Below the pieces are notes generated by a model that was not told the origin of the DNA, made no database searches, and worked only from the letters and a program-made list of their open reading frames with translations. Positions 8,472-17,107 of a stretch of 64,000 nt of DNA are shown here, piece after piece. Source of the DNA: Nannocystis sp. RBIL2 (GTDB lineage Bacteria; Myxococcota_A; Polyangia; Nannocystales; Nannocystaceae); assembly GCF_026626745.1 (NCBI RefSeq), contig NZ_JAPNJW010000002.1:186001-250000 (forward strand). Direction: 5' to 3'. Each line of letters opens with the position of its first letter. The first letter of the stretch is position 1. A program made the translations under genes and the position numbers.

Positions 8472-10448
8472 CTACTTCGCCGCCGGCGCCGCGCCGAGCA
8501 CCGGCAGGCGCACCCGGCTGGCGTGGGCGCCCGCGCGGTGGACCTTGTGCGTCGCTTTCTTAAAATCGCGGGCCTCGGCCTTGAAGATGTTGGGCACGAA
8601 GGTCTGCGGGTTGCGGTCGACCAGCGGGAACCAGGTGCTCTGGACCTGGATCATCACGCGGTGCCCCTTCTTAAACGTGTGGAGCACGTCGAGCAGCGGC
8701 ACGGTCACCTTCGTCATCTTGCCGGGCACGAACGGGGCCGGCTTCTCCGCGCTGTCGCGGAAGCGGCCGCGCACCACCTCGCTGCGGACCAGCATCTGGT
8801 AGCCGCCGAGCTTGCCGTACTTGATCTCGTCGCGCTCACCCCTGGTGGCCCCGGTGGTGCCCGGGAGCACGTCGATGAGCTTGACGATCCAGTCGGCGTC
8901 CGTGCCGGTGGTCGACACCCACAGCTCGGCATCGACCGGGCCGGCCACGGTCAGGTCCTCGGTCAGCGGCGGGGTCTCGTAGACCAGCACGTCGGGCCGA
9001 CGGGCGGCGAACCGCTGGTCCTCGGTCATGTACTCCTTCGTCATCCCGCTGGCGATCTCCTGGGTGAAGGGGACCGGGCGGGCCGGGTCGCTGTCGAACG
9101 CGTCGAAGCCGGACCTGGTCTTGGGGACATCCGCGGTCAGCGAGCCGCCTTCCCCGAAGTACATGTCCTTCGCGCCAGCCTGCGGCGGCCAGGCGGGGAA
9201 GCTGCGCCACGTGTTCGCCCCGGTGTCGAACAGGTGAGCCTCGCCGCTCGGCGGGGCGCCGACGCCCTTGAGGAAGTGCTCGAAGAACGGCAGCTCGAGC
9301 CGCTCCTGGTACTCCCGCGAGGTCTTGGCGCCGAACTCGATGTCGCCGAGGCGCTCACCCTCGGTGCGCGACCAGCCGCCGTGGCCCCACGGGCCCATGA
9401 CGAGGATGTTGTAGGCGCTCGGGTCGTTGTGCTCGACGGTGCGGTAGATGTTGAGCGGGCCGTACAGGTCCTCGGCGTCGAACAGGCCGCCCACGACCAT
9501 GACCGCGGGGGCGACCTTGCGCAGGTGCGGCAGCAGGTCGCGCCTCTGCCAGAACTCGTCGCGGTTCGGGTGCTCGAGCATCTCGTTCCAGAACGCGATC
9601 TCGCCGTGCAGGTGGCGCTCCTGCAGGTTCTTCAGGGGACCGGCGTCGAGGAAGAACTGGTAGCCGTCGCCGGTGCCGTGGTCGAAGCGGCGGTTCCACT
9701 CGGTGGTCGGCTCCGGCCGCGGCTTGCCGAACGAGGAGAAGAAGTTGAAGGTGTGCGGCAGGAAGAACGCGCCGTGGTGGTGGAAGTCGTCGTACCACCA
9801 GTCGGCGATCGGCGCCTGCGGGCTGACTGCCGCCAGCGCCGGGTGCGGATCGATCATGCCGGCGGCGGCGTAGAAGCCGGGGTAGGAGATGCCGTAGAGG
9901 CCGACCTTGCCGTTGTTGGCCGCGACGTGGGCGACCAGCCAGGCGATCGTGTCGTAGGTGTCGGTGCTCTGGTCGACGTCCTTCGGACCTGACTTTTGGG
10001 CCAGGTGCGGCGTCATGTTGACGAACTCGCCCTCGGACATGAACGCGCCGCGGACGTCCTGGTCGACGAAGATGTAGCCGGCGCGCAGGAAGATCGGGCT
10101 CGGGCCGATCCGCTCGGGGAACTTGTCCGCGCCGTAGGGGCTGCAGCTGTAGGGGGTGCGCTTCAGCAGGATCGGGTAGGTCTTCGAGGTGTCCTTCGGG
10201 ATGTAGATCGCCGTGTGAAGATGCACCCCGTCGCGCATCGGGATTCGCACCTCGCGCTTGGTGTAGTGCTCGGCCAGGTAGGCGGAGACCGCCTGGCCCT
10301 GGCTCGCGGGCGGCGCGGGCGCGGCGACAGACGCCGCCGGGGCCGGTTCCGGGCACGGGGCGCCGGCTGCGGGCGCCTGGACGGTGTAGGCGGGTCGGCA
10401 CGCCGCGAGGGCGAGGGCCACGGCGAAGGCACGCTGGGCGACGCTCAC
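8472..10448 (-). CDS. CocE/NonD-family hydrolase lipoprotein (X-Pro peptidase S15-like)
   Basis: Predicted lipoprotein hydrolase or acylase of the S15/CocE family. The GTG at 10448 begins a short signal peptide with lipobox LAAC, preceded by GGAG. The body shows VRIPMRDGVHLHTAIY, the oxyanion strand DQDVRGAFMSEGEF, a nucleophile elbow GISYPG near residue 186, and the histidine region MGPWGHGGW. The C-terminal jelly-roll domain typical of the family is present (TVAGPVDAELWVSTTGTDAD). The substrate may be an ester, amide or dipeptide and cannot be set from sequence. It is divergent from pfkA with nearly coincident -10 boxes. Confidence 0.88.
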   Translation of the reverse strand: MSVAQRAFAVALALAACRPAYTVQAPAAGAPCPEPAPAASVAAPAPPASQGQAVSAYLAEHYTKREVRIPMRDGVHLHTAIYIPKDTSKTYPILLKRTPYSCSPYGADKFPERIGPSPIFLRAGYIFVDQDVRGAFMSEGEFVNMTPHLAQKSGPKDVDQSTDTYDTIAWLVAHVAANNGKVGLYGISYPGFYAAAGMIDPHPALAAVSPQAPIADWWYDDFHHHGAFFLPHTFNFFSSFGKPRPEPTTEWNRRFDHGTGDGYQFFLDAGPLKNLQERHLHGEIAFWNEMLEHPNRDEFWQRRDLLPHLRKVAPAVMVVGGLFDAEDLYGPLNIYRTVEHNDPSAYNILVMGPWGHGGWSRTEGERLGDIEFGAKTSREYQERLELPFFEHFLKGVGAPPSGEAHLFDTGANTWRSFPAWPPQAGAKDMYFGEGGSLTADVPKTRSGFDAFDSDPARPVPFTQEIASGMTKEYMTEDQRFAARRPDVLVYETPPLTEDLTVAGPVDAELWVSTTGTDADWIVKLIDVLPGTTGATRGERDEIKYGKLGGYQMLVRSEVVRGRFRDSAEKPAPFVPGKMTKVTVPLLDVLHTFKKGHRVMIQVQSTWFPLVDRNPQTFVPNIFKAEARDFKKATHKVHRAGAHASRVRLPVLGAAPAAK

Positions 10449-10453
10449 CGCTC

Positions 10454-10462
10454 CGGTATACT
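10454..10462. promoter_or_regulatory. overlapping divergent -10 boxes
   Basis: CCGGTATACTCCGG is nearly symmetrical. TATACT (10457-10462) faces pfkA, and TATACC on the other strand (10460-10455) faces the CocE-like gene only 6 nt before its GTG. Both promoters would occupy the same DNA. Confidence 0.45.
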
Positions 10463-10498
10463 CCGGCCTCCGCGCGGCGGACAGCCCACGAGCAGCCA

Positions 10499-11641
10499 AT
10501 GAGCATCGGAATTCTGACGAGCGGGGGCGACGCCCCGGGGATGAACGCGGCCGTTCGCGCCGCTTTTCGCTGCCTCAAGATGCGCGACCCGGACTGCGAG
10601 ATCGTGTTCTTCCGCGACGGCTTCCGCGGCCTCGCGCGCCGGCTCGACTCGTCGTCCGATCGCAACGTCGACCGCCGGGCGGTCCGCGACATCATCCACC
10701 GCGGCGGCACCTTCATCGGCACCGGCCGCGTGCCCGAGCTGCTGCTGCCGCCCGAGGGCCACGCGAGCTACGCCGAGCGCGTGGCGGCCCGCGACGACTT
10801 CCTCAAGGTCGCGGCCATCAACCTCTACCAGATGCGGGTCGACAACCTGATCGTGATCGGCGGCGACGGCTCGTTCCGCGGCGCTCGCATCATCGGCGAG
10901 GCGTTCCGCCAGCACTTCCCGCGCCGGCCGTTCCGCGTCATCGGCATCCCCGGCACCATCGACAACGACCTGCACGGCACCGAGTACTCGATCGGCTACG
11001 ACACCGCGCTCAACAACGTGGTCGACGCCATCCGCAAGCTGCGTGACACCATCGAGTCGCACCGCCGCGCGATCATCCTCGAGGTCATGGGCAACACGTC
11101 GGGCTGGCTGGCCCTGCAGTCGGCCATCGCCGGCGGCGCGGCGGTGGTCGCCATCCCCGAGGTCGAGGAGACCTGGGACCACGACCGCATCGTCCGCTCG
11201 CTCGACGCCGGCGTCCGCCGCGACTACCGCTACTTCATCATCGTCGTCGCCGAGGGCGTGCGCCGCCGCGCCGGCGAGGACTGGTGCGAGGGCCTGAAGC
11301 ACAAGCTCGAGTCCGACCGGGCCATCGAGTCGCACCTCGGCCACCCGATGGAGGTGCGCATCAACTCGGTCGGCCACATCGCCCGCGGCGGCAGCCCGAC
11401 GGCGCTCGACAACACCCTGGCCGGCCTGCTCGGCTCCGGCGCCGCCGACGTGGCCCAGATCGGCGGCCTCGAGGGCCAGCCGATCGTCGAGGGCGACGTG
11501 ATGGTCGGCTGCCGCGGGCCGCGGACGATCCTGACCGGGCTCGACGAGGTGATCGACCACTCGCCCCGCCTCGTCACCCGCGACAGCGAGCTGTACCAGC
11601 TGTCGCAGCGGCTGATGCTGAGCGCCGAGCAGCCGTTCTGA
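10499..11641 (+). CDS. pfkA: 6-phosphofructokinase
   Basis: Phosphorylates fructose 6-phosphate to fructose 1,6-bisphosphate in glycolysis. Visible signatures are TSGGDAPGMN (residues 7-16), IGGDGSFRGA near residue 120, the catalytic PGTIDNDLHGTE near 149, and MGNTSGWLAL. GGDGS with Gly rather than Asp at the donor-selecting position argues for ATP rather than pyrophosphate as donor. At 380 residues it is longer than the roughly 320-residue enterobacterial enzyme. The gene is monocistronic and ends at a 14-bp repeat array. Confidence 0.93.
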   Translation: MSIGILTSGGDAPGMNAAVRAAFRCLKMRDPDCEIVFFRDGFRGLARRLDSSSDRNVDRRAVRDIIHRGGTFIGTGRVPELLLPPEGHASYAERVAARDDFLKVAAINLYQMRVDNLIVIGGDGSFRGARIIGEAFRQHFPRRPFRVIGIPGTIDNDLHGTEYSIGYDTALNNVVDAIRKLRDTIESHRRAIILEVMGNTSGWLALQSAIAGGAAVVAIPEVEETWDHDRIVRSLDAGVRRDYRYFIIVVAEGVRRRAGEDWCEGLKHKLESDRAIESHLGHPMEVRINSVGHIARGGSPTALDNTLAGLLGSGAADVAQIGGLEGQPIVEGDVMVGCRGPRTILTGLDEVIDHSPRLVTRDSELYQLSQRLMLSAEQPF

Positions 11642-11653
11642 GGCTGGCGCTTC

Positions 11654-11720
11654 GGGCAGGTGCCGAGGGGCATGTCCGAAAGGGCATGTCGCCGGGGACC
11701 TGCCCATAGGGACATGCCCT
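11654..11720. repeat. 14-bp palindromic repeat array, five cores
   Basis: Cores at 11657 (CAGG), 11671 (CATG), 11685 (CATG), 11699 (CCTG) and 11713 (CATG) lie between convergent genes. The unit from 11671 to 11688 would fold as a 7-bp hairpin with a GAAA loop in RNA. Confidence 0.88.
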
Positions 11721-11725
11721 CGGGT

Positions 11726-12331
11726 TCAGGTGCCGGCCGGCGCGGCGTGGGCGGCCAGGGCCCGCAGGACCGCCAGCGCCGCGTCGAGCTGGGCGTCGGT
11801 CGGCAGCTTGTCCCACGGCCAGATCAGCACGACGATGCCGTTTTGGACCATCAGGTAAGGGCGCGGCAGGCCCTCGAGCGCGGTCCGCAGCGGCGCGTCG
11901 CACAGAGCAGCGGCCCGCCGCGGCGGCGAGGCGTGGGTGGCGAAGCGGGCGTCGAAGGCGTCGTCGCCGGTGCGCACGCGGTCGCCGGGGCGCCGCGCGG
12001 TGTAGGCGATCGGCGAGCTGAGGGCGAACACCTCGATCACGACCCATGGGCTGCGGTCGATGCGAGCCTCGAGGAACACGCCGAGGTCGCCGTGGGCGAG
12101 GGCGCCCTGGCTGAGGTGAAAGGCGACCTGGTCGGCGTTGCCGATGACCGCGAAGCCGCCGGCGCGCTCGACGAGGTGCCAGCCCCGCCGCTCGGCGAGG
12201 CCGGACCAGCGGGCCCGGTCGCGGTCGAGGGCGCGGCGGTGGCGGTACCACAGGTTGCCCAGCAAAAAGCCCGCCAGCGCCGCGAGGATGGCGTTCAGGA
12301 GCAGGGCCATGGGCGACATGCCGGCGATCAT
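11726..12331 (-). CDS. single-pass membrane protein of unknown function
   Basis: 201-residue protein with one N-terminal membrane segment (about residues 7-26, ALLLNAILAALAGFLLG) followed by a soluble domain with alternating strands (WVVIEVFALSSPIAYTAR, YLMVQNGIVVLIWPW). I do not recognise the family. TAAACT lies 9 nt before the ATG at 12331, suggesting a very short leader. An internal ATG at 12319 is an alternative start. Confidence 0.68.
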   Translation of the reverse strand: MIAGMSPMALLLNAILAALAGFLLGNLWYRHRRALDRDRARWSGLAERRGWHLVERAGGFAVIGNADQVAFHLSQGALAHGDLGVFLEARIDRSPWVVIEVFALSSPIAYTARRPGDRVRTGDDAFDARFATHASPPRRAAALCDAPLRTALEGLPRPYLMVQNGIVVLIWPWDKLPTDAQLDAALAVLRALAAHAAPAGT

Positions 12332-12441
12332 TGCGGCCGCAGTTTAACACGATCGCGGCGCGGGGGCCGCGCGGCACGGCTGGCCGAAGAGACAGATCGT
12401 CAGGCCCGCAGCCGCGCGCGGCGGGTGGCGCGGCGGCGACC

Positions 12442-13299
12442 TCACGCGGCGCGACAGACCCCCAGGTCGGCGTACTCGGGCGGCGGCGCGGCGTCGTAGG
12501 GCTGGCACTGTGGCAGCTCGGCCGGGCAGTTCGGCTGGCTCAAAGAACAGAGCGGAGCGCAGCAGCGCTCGCCCGCGCAGCCGCTCACGAGGTCGGCCGG
12601 ATCACACACGTGCCCGGGCGCGCACTCGGTCTCGCCGGCGCAGGGCACCCCCGCACCCGCCGGCTCGCCCGCGGGCGCGTAGCGACAGATGAAGCCGTCG
12701 ACGCTGCTCGAGCGCACGCACAGGGTCGCCGGCGGCGGGCAATCCTGCGCCAGCGGATCGCACAGCGGGTAGCAGAGGTAGCTGGCCGACTGCTGCACGT
12801 AACAGCGCGCGTCGGGGTCGACGCAGCCGTCGTCCTCGTCGCACAGGCCGAGGCAGCGGCCGCGCAGGTCGGCGTTGCTCTCGAAGTACCAGCACATCAG
12901 CCCGGGGCCGCAGTCGTCGATGCCGCTGTGCGGGTAGCCCTGGGTCTCGCACGGCTCGCCGAGCCCCGCCGGATCGGCGGCGAGCGGGACACAGCGCGCG
13001 CCGTTCCAGTCGTCGCCCATGTCGGCGGCGAACGGGGTGCACTTGTGGCCGGCCGGGCAGTCCTGCAGCCGCGGGTCGCAGTGAAAGCCGTCGCTCGGCA
13101 GCTCCGGCTCGCTGGCGCCGGTGCTGACGGGAGTGGTGCCGGTGGTGCCGGTGGTGCCGGTGGTCGGATCTTGCACCTCTGTGGTCCAGCGCTGCCCGCC
13201 GCTCGTGGTCGTGCCGGCGTCGGCGGTGGTGCCCGCGGGGCCGACGGGAGCGCCCGCGCAGGCGCAGGCGAGCAGGAGAAGGACGGCCGAGGTGCGCAC
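12442..13299 (-). CDS. Cys-rich lipoprotein, paralogue 1 of 4
   Basis: Predicted surface lipoprotein of about 285 residues with signal peptide VRTSAVLLLLACACAG, a Thr/Gly linker containing TTGTTGTTGTT, and a body with about two dozen cysteines in the order FHCDPRLQDCPAGHKCTP, then GLMCW, CDPLAQDC and CCAPLC. The arrangement CDP-x5-DCPxGxKC and a terminal LGVC are shared with the three downstream paralogues. The start could be this GTG or the adjacent GTG at 13302. TACACT sits 7 nt before 13299, favouring the inner one. No enzyme motif is visible; a disulphide-stabilised extracellular role is inferred. Confidence 0.75.
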   Translation of the reverse strand: MRTSAVLLLLACACAGAPVGPAGTTADAGTTTSGGQRWTTEVQDPTTGTTGTTGTTPVSTGASEPELPSDGFHCDPRLQDCPAGHKCTPFAADMGDDWNGARCVPLAADPAGLGEPCETQGYPHSGIDDCGPGLMCWYFESNADLRGRCLGLCDEDDGCVDPDARCYVQQSASYLCYPLCDPLAQDCPPPATLCVRSSSVDGFICRYAPAGEPAGAGVPCAGETECAPGHVCDPADLVSGCAGERCCAPLCSLSQPNCPAELPQCQPYDAAPPPEYADLGVCRAA

Positions 13300-13431
13300 C
13301 ACCGCGAGTGTAGCGCGCCTCGTCGAGGGGCAGGGCGAGGACGCCAGCGAGCGAGCTCGCGACGCCGCTCGCGGCGAGCTGCGACGCCGCGGCGGGATCG
13401 AGTCACCGCATCGCCGCGGCCCGACGCTCAC

Positions 13432-14373
13432 TCACCCGGGCAGCGCGCAGACACCGACGTTCTCGTACTTCGGCGGCGGATCGGCGAGCGCGGGAAGGCA
13501 CTCCTGGCCCTCACCGGGGCAGGTGTTCGGCTGGATGAGGTCGCAGAACGGCACGCAGCAGCCGTAGGTCATCGGGTCGCACTCGGCCGTGAGCTCCGCG
13601 GGCAAGCACGCGAGGCCGGGGTCGCAGACGTTGATGTACTCGCACGGATCGAACAGCTCGCCCTCGTCGAGGCTGAGGTCGGGGACGCAGGTGAACACGT
13701 CCCGGGACGGGTGCTGGTAGCAGGCGTCGCCGGGCTGGCAGTCCTGCAGCAGCGGGTCGCAGGTCCCGAGACACAGGCTGAGGACGCTGTCGCCGGACAC
13801 GTTGCAGAAGGCGTCGGGGTCCTCGCAGGTCGGCTCCTCGAAGCTGCCGCTGCACCACGGCACGCAGGTGCCCTGCAGGTTCTGGTCGACCCAGAAGCAG
13901 ATCAGGCCCTCGTCGCACGAGTCGACGCCGGAGTTGACCGCGCCGACGACGGTACAAGGATCGCCGGCCTGGTCCGGCTGCGGATCGATCGGCACGCACT
14001 TGAGTTGGTGCCAGCCGTTGTCGCCGCCGTCGCCGTAGCCGGTGCACTTCTGGCCCTCCGGGCAGTCGTCGGCGAACGGATCGCACTCGACCGGCCCGAG
14101 GTCGGCCGGGTCGGGGATGGTGGTGCTCATGACGCCGCTGGTGCTGGTGCTGACGCCGGGCGGGTCCTCGCTGGTGCCCTGCGACGGATCGCCGCTCGTG
14201 CCCGGACCGCCGCTGCTGGCGGTGCCGTCGCTCGAGCTCGAGCTGTCGAACATGCCCGGGGTCGTCTTGCCGTCGGTCGGCTCACCGCCCGGGCCGGCCG
14301 TGTCGGTGTCGGCCTTGGGGTCGCCGCAGGCGAGCAGGACGAACAGGGGGAGCGCGAAAGATCGGGTGGACAT
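13432..14373 (-). CDS. Cys-rich lipoprotein, paralogue 2 of 4
   Basis: 313-residue predicted lipoprotein. The signal peptide ends in VLLACG, giving lipobox LLAC. A Ser/Thr/Gly/Pro linker (about residues 20-95) leads to the conserved Cys-rich body (VECDPFADDCPEGQKCT, GLICFW, CDPLLQDCQPGDAC, YGCCVPFC). The start at 14373 is well supported, because TAAGGAGGT lies 7 nt upstream, one of the strongest Shine-Dalgarno sequences in the window. The ATG also lies in a GGACATG half-site. The function is unknown. Confidence 0.8.
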   Translation of the reverse strand: MSTRSFALPLFVLLACGDPKADTDTAGPGGEPTDGKTTPGMFDSSSSSDGTASSGGPGTSGDPSQGTSEDPPGVSTSTSGVMSTTIPDPADLGPVECDPFADDCPEGQKCTGYGDGGDNGWHQLKCVPIDPQPDQAGDPCTVVGAVNSGVDSCDEGLICFWVDQNLQGTCVPWCSGSFEEPTCEDPDAFCNVSGDSVLSLCLGTCDPLLQDCQPGDACYQHPSRDVFTCVPDLSLDEGELFDPCEYINVCDPGLACLPAELTAECDPMTYGCCVPFCDLIQPNTCPGEGQECLPALADPPPKYENVGVCALPG

Positions 14374-14424
14374 GACGATAACCTCCTTAGGAGCGGTGGA
14401 CCGGCGATACGTGTGGATGTCCTT

Positions 14425-14476
14425 CGACATGCTTCATCGGGCATGTCTCATGGAACATGTAAAATAGGACCTGCAC
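14425..14476. repeat. 14-bp palindromic repeat array, four cores
   Basis: Cores at 14428 (CATG), 14442 (CATG), 14456 (CATG) and 14470 (CCTG) lie between tandem lipoprotein genes. Confidence 0.85.
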
Positions 14477-14482
14477 GAAAGG

Positions 14483-15445
14483 CTAGGGCATGGGCAGGAG
14501 GCACAGGCCCAGGTCCTCGTGGCCGGCCGGGGCCTGGCCCTGCTCGAAGTACGGCGTGCACTCCTGGCCCGCGCCGGGGCAGCTCGGCGGGGCGGTCAGG
14601 TCGCAATACGGGAGGCAGCAGCCGATCGCGTCCTGGTCGCACTCTGCGGCGAACTTGGCCTCGATGCAGAGGAGGCCGGGGTCGCAGAAGTTGACGTATT
14701 CGCACGGGCCGAACAGCTGGCCCTCGTCGCCGCCGGCGTCGATGACGCAGGTGAAGCCCTCGCCGTGCGGGTGGGGGATGCAGGTGTCGCCGGGGTTGCA
14801 GTCGGGCGCGAGCGGGTCGCAGTTCGGCAGGCAGAGGATGAGCACGCCGTCGCCGGAGAGGCTGCAGGTGGCGTCGGGCTGCTCGCAGCCGGGCTTGTCG
14901 GGCGAGCCCGTGCACATGGCGAGGCAGGTGCCCTGGAGCGTGTCGGGGTCGACGTTGAAGCACTGCATGTGCTTGTCGCAGGTGTCCTCGCCGCTGACCC
15001 CCGAGCCGATGACGCTGCACGGCTCGCCGAGGCCGTCAGGGTCCGGGACGATGTCGACGCACTTGAGGGCGTTCCAGCTGCTCCCGTCGTCGTCGGCCCA
15101 CGGCATGCACTTCTGTCCCTCGGGACAGTCCTCGACCCACGGGTCGCACTCGATCTGCGGACCGCCGTCGGGCCCGGGGATGAACGGGGTGGTGGTGAGG
15201 GCGTCGGTGGTCGGCTCGGGCGCGTCGGTGGTCGGGCTGCCACCGGTGGGCTCGGTGGTGGTGGGCGCGGGCAGGGTGGTCGCCGGCGTGGTGGTCGACG
15301 CGGTCGTCGTGCCGCCGGAGGTGTCGGGGACGGGACCGGTGGTGGTCGCGGGCTCGCCGGTGGATTGATCGTCGGTGTCCCCGGTGGGCCGGGCGACGCA
15401 GGCAGCGAGGACGAGCGAGAGGAGGACGAGCGGGCGGCGAGTCAT
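14483..15445 (-). CDS. Cys-rich lipoprotein, paralogue 3 of 4
   Basis: 320-residue predicted lipoprotein with signal peptide LVLLSLVLAAC (lipobox LAAC), a long Thr/Pro/Glu linker (about residues 20-90) and the family body (IECDPWVEDCPEGQKC, MQCFN, CDPLAPDCNPGDTC, IGCCLPYC, LGLCLLP). Codons for DCPEGQK are written TGT-CCC-GAG-GGA-CAG, which forms the two-core repeat motif at 15112-15129, whereas paralogue 2 uses TGC-CCG-GAG-GGC-CAG for the same residues. The start ATG was chosen because the signal peptide follows directly. Confidence 0.78.
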   Translation of the reverse strand: MTRRPLVLLSLVLAACVARPTGDTDDQSTGEPATTTGPVPDTSGGTTTASTTTPATTLPAPTTTEPTGGSPTTDAPEPTTDALTTTPFIPGPDGGPQIECDPWVEDCPEGQKCMPWADDDGSSWNALKCVDIVPDPDGLGEPCSVIGSGVSGEDTCDKHMQCFNVDPDTLQGTCLAMCTGSPDKPGCEQPDATCSLSGDGVLILCLPNCDPLAPDCNPGDTCIPHPHGEGFTCVIDAGGDEGQLFGPCEYVNFCDPGLLCIEAKFAAECDQDAIGCCLPYCDLTAPPSCPGAGQECTPYFEQGQAPAGHEDLGLCLLPMP

Positions 15446-15484
15446 GAGCGACGATCCCTGGTGAAGATGGATAGGTGTCTGAAA

Positions 15485-15520
15485 AGTCATGTCACGATGG
15501 ACATGTCCGAAAAGTCATCA
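15485..15520. repeat. 14-bp palindromic repeat array, three cores
   Basis: Cores at 15488 (CATG), 15502 (CATG, within a full GGACATGTCC) and 15516 (CATC) lie in the 219-bp gap between lipoprotein paralogues 3 and 4. Confidence 0.8.
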
Positions 15521-15664
15521 GTGGCGGCGTTGCGCGGGTCGAGGCGACAAGGGCGTTGCGGCGTCGCGCCGCGCTGGCGCGCGCGGGGAGGCTCGGGTGA
15601 GGAGGGGACGCAAGAGTGATGTGTCCTGGACGGCGGGCTCGATCGCGTGGATGGACGTGAGAGG

Positions 15665-16555
15665 TCACGGGAGGGCGCACTGGCCGACTTGCTCGAGGCC
15701 GGGCGGGGCGTAGCCGGGGGGATACCAGGCGACGCACTCCTGGCCCTGGCCGGGGCAGGTGTTCGGGAGGTCGAGGTCGCACAACGGGAGGCAGCAGCCG
15801 GACGCCATCGCGTCGCACTCGACGGCGAACTCGGGCTCGGCGCAGTGCAGGCCGGGGTCGCAGGCGTCGCGGTGCACGCAGGGATCGAAGGCCTGGCCCT
15901 CGTCGCCGCTGGCATCGAGGGCGCATACCCAGCGCTCGTCGTACTTGTCGTGGAGGCAGAGCAGGGCGTTGGGGCAGTCCTGGGCCAGTGGGTCGCAGGT
16001 GGGGAGGCAGAGGTTGAGCACGCCGTCGCCCGTGATGGCGCAGAAGCTTCCCGGGGCGCAGAGGGGCTCGTCGGACGAGCCGGGCGAGGCGGCGCAGTGG
16101 GCCACACAGGTGCCCGTGCTGGTGTCCCAGTCGATGAACTGACACATCACGCCCACGTCGCAGGTGTCCTCGCCGCTGGCGATCGGGCCGAAGACCTCGC
16201 AGGGCTCGCCGACGCCGGCCGGATTCGGCACCACGTCGACGCACTTCAGCGTCTCCCAGCTGTTGTCGCCGTCGGCCGAGTGCGGGGCGCACTTCTTGCC
16301 CGCGGGGCAGTCCTGCGCGAAGAGGTCGCACTCCTTCATGCCGCCGCCGTCAGGCGCATGGATGAAGGGGTTACTGCCGGTGGTGCCGTCGCTCGAGCTG
16401 GTGGAGGTCGTGGGCTCGGCCGAGGTCCCGGTCGTCGAGGTGGAGCCGGTGATGGTGAGCGCGGCGGTCGAGCCGTCGCTGGCGCTCGCGCCCGGAGCTT
16501 CGGGGCTGCCGGCGCAGGCGGCGAGGAGCAAGACGATGGATGGCCCGCGGGACAT
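15665..16555 (-). CDS. Cys-rich lipoprotein, paralogue 4 of 4
   Basis: 296-residue predicted lipoprotein. MSRGPSIVLLLAACAG gives lipobox LAAC, followed by a Ser/Thr linker (about residues 16-62) and the same Cys-rich body (KECDLFAQDCPAGKKC, VMCQF, CDPLAQDCPNALLC, SGCCLPLC, VGQCALP). The start ATG at 16555 is the centre of a perfect GGACATGTCC palindrome. All four paralogues point the same way with 110-220 bp gaps, so they could be separately transcribed copies from tandem duplication. Confidence 0.8.
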   Translation of the reverse strand: MSRGPSIVLLLAACAGSPEAPGASASDGSTAALTITGSTSTTGTSAEPTTSTSSSDGTTGSNPFIHAPDGGGMKECDLFAQDCPAGKKCAPHSADGDNSWETLKCVDVVPNPAGVGEPCEVFGPIASGEDTCDVGVMCQFIDWDTSTGTCVAHCAASPGSSDEPLCAPGSFCAITGDGVLNLCLPTCDPLAQDCPNALLCLHDKYDERWVCALDASGDEGQAFDPCVHRDACDPGLHCAEPEFAVECDAMASGCCLPLCDLDLPNTCPGQGQECVAWYPPGYAPPGLEQVGQCALP

Positions 16556-16573
16556 GTCCGAACGGTCCGGCGA

Positions 16574-16864
16574 TCAGGGGGCGACCTCGTCGGGCGAGGG
16601 GCACCCCTGGTCGAAGGGACAGGTCGGATTGGGCCGGGTCGACAGGGCGATCGCGCCGGCGGCTGCAAAAGCTGTCCGTAAGGACATGTCCTCTTCGGCA
16701 GGCCCGAGCGGGCGCTTCAAGGGCTCGACGCGGGCGGTCGGGGCGAGGTAGGCGGATACGCGGCTCGGCTCGACCGTCAGGCGCGTCGCGGCAGCGACGA
16801 GCAGGCCGGTCCAGACACAAAGTCGCGCGATGCTGGCGGTGCGCGTGCGGCGGGAAACTGACAT
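16574..16864 (-). CDS. possible small secreted protein (96 aa)
   Basis: Candidate gene upstream of lipoprotein paralogue 4. It encodes a hydrophobic N-terminal segment (ARLCVWTGLLVAAATRL) and a short tail with two cysteines (CPFDQGC). Third codon positions are mostly G or C, as in real genes here, and the AT-rich stretch at about 16890-16950 could be its promoter. A 14-bp repeat (16671-16702) lies inside the frame, which is unusual. The Shine-Dalgarno is weak. It could be a chance open frame in a repeat-containing gap. Confidence 0.4.
   Translation of the reverse strand: MSVSRRTRTASIARLCVWTGLLVAAATRLTVEPSRVSAYLAPTARVEPLKRPLGPAEEDMSLRTAFAAAGAIALSTRPNPTCPFDQGCPSPDEVAP
16668..16705. repeat. 14-bp palindromic repeat, three cores
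   Basis: Cores at 16671 (GCTG), 16685 (CATG) and 16699 (CAGG). A further two-core copy lies at 17066 (CCTG) and 17080 (CAGG), just beyond the end of the metallopeptidase gene. Confidence 0.78.
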
Positions 16865-17107
16865 CTCGCCTGCATTGTGACCCGGTTCCGCGGCAAAAGA
16901 AATAAAACGAAAGGTAGTTTTTGAAGAATAAATGGTGCAATTGTCCCGATGTCCGATCGCCGTCCGGGTCGGTTTCGGGCACGCGTGCGCCGGTGCGAGA
17001 CGCGGTGGCGCGGCTCGACGGGGCCTTGAACCGGGAGAAGAGCGGCTGGAGCGAGTTTCGTCGAGCCTGTCCTTGGAGACAGGTCGGGGCTCGCCCGGGT
17101 CCACACC

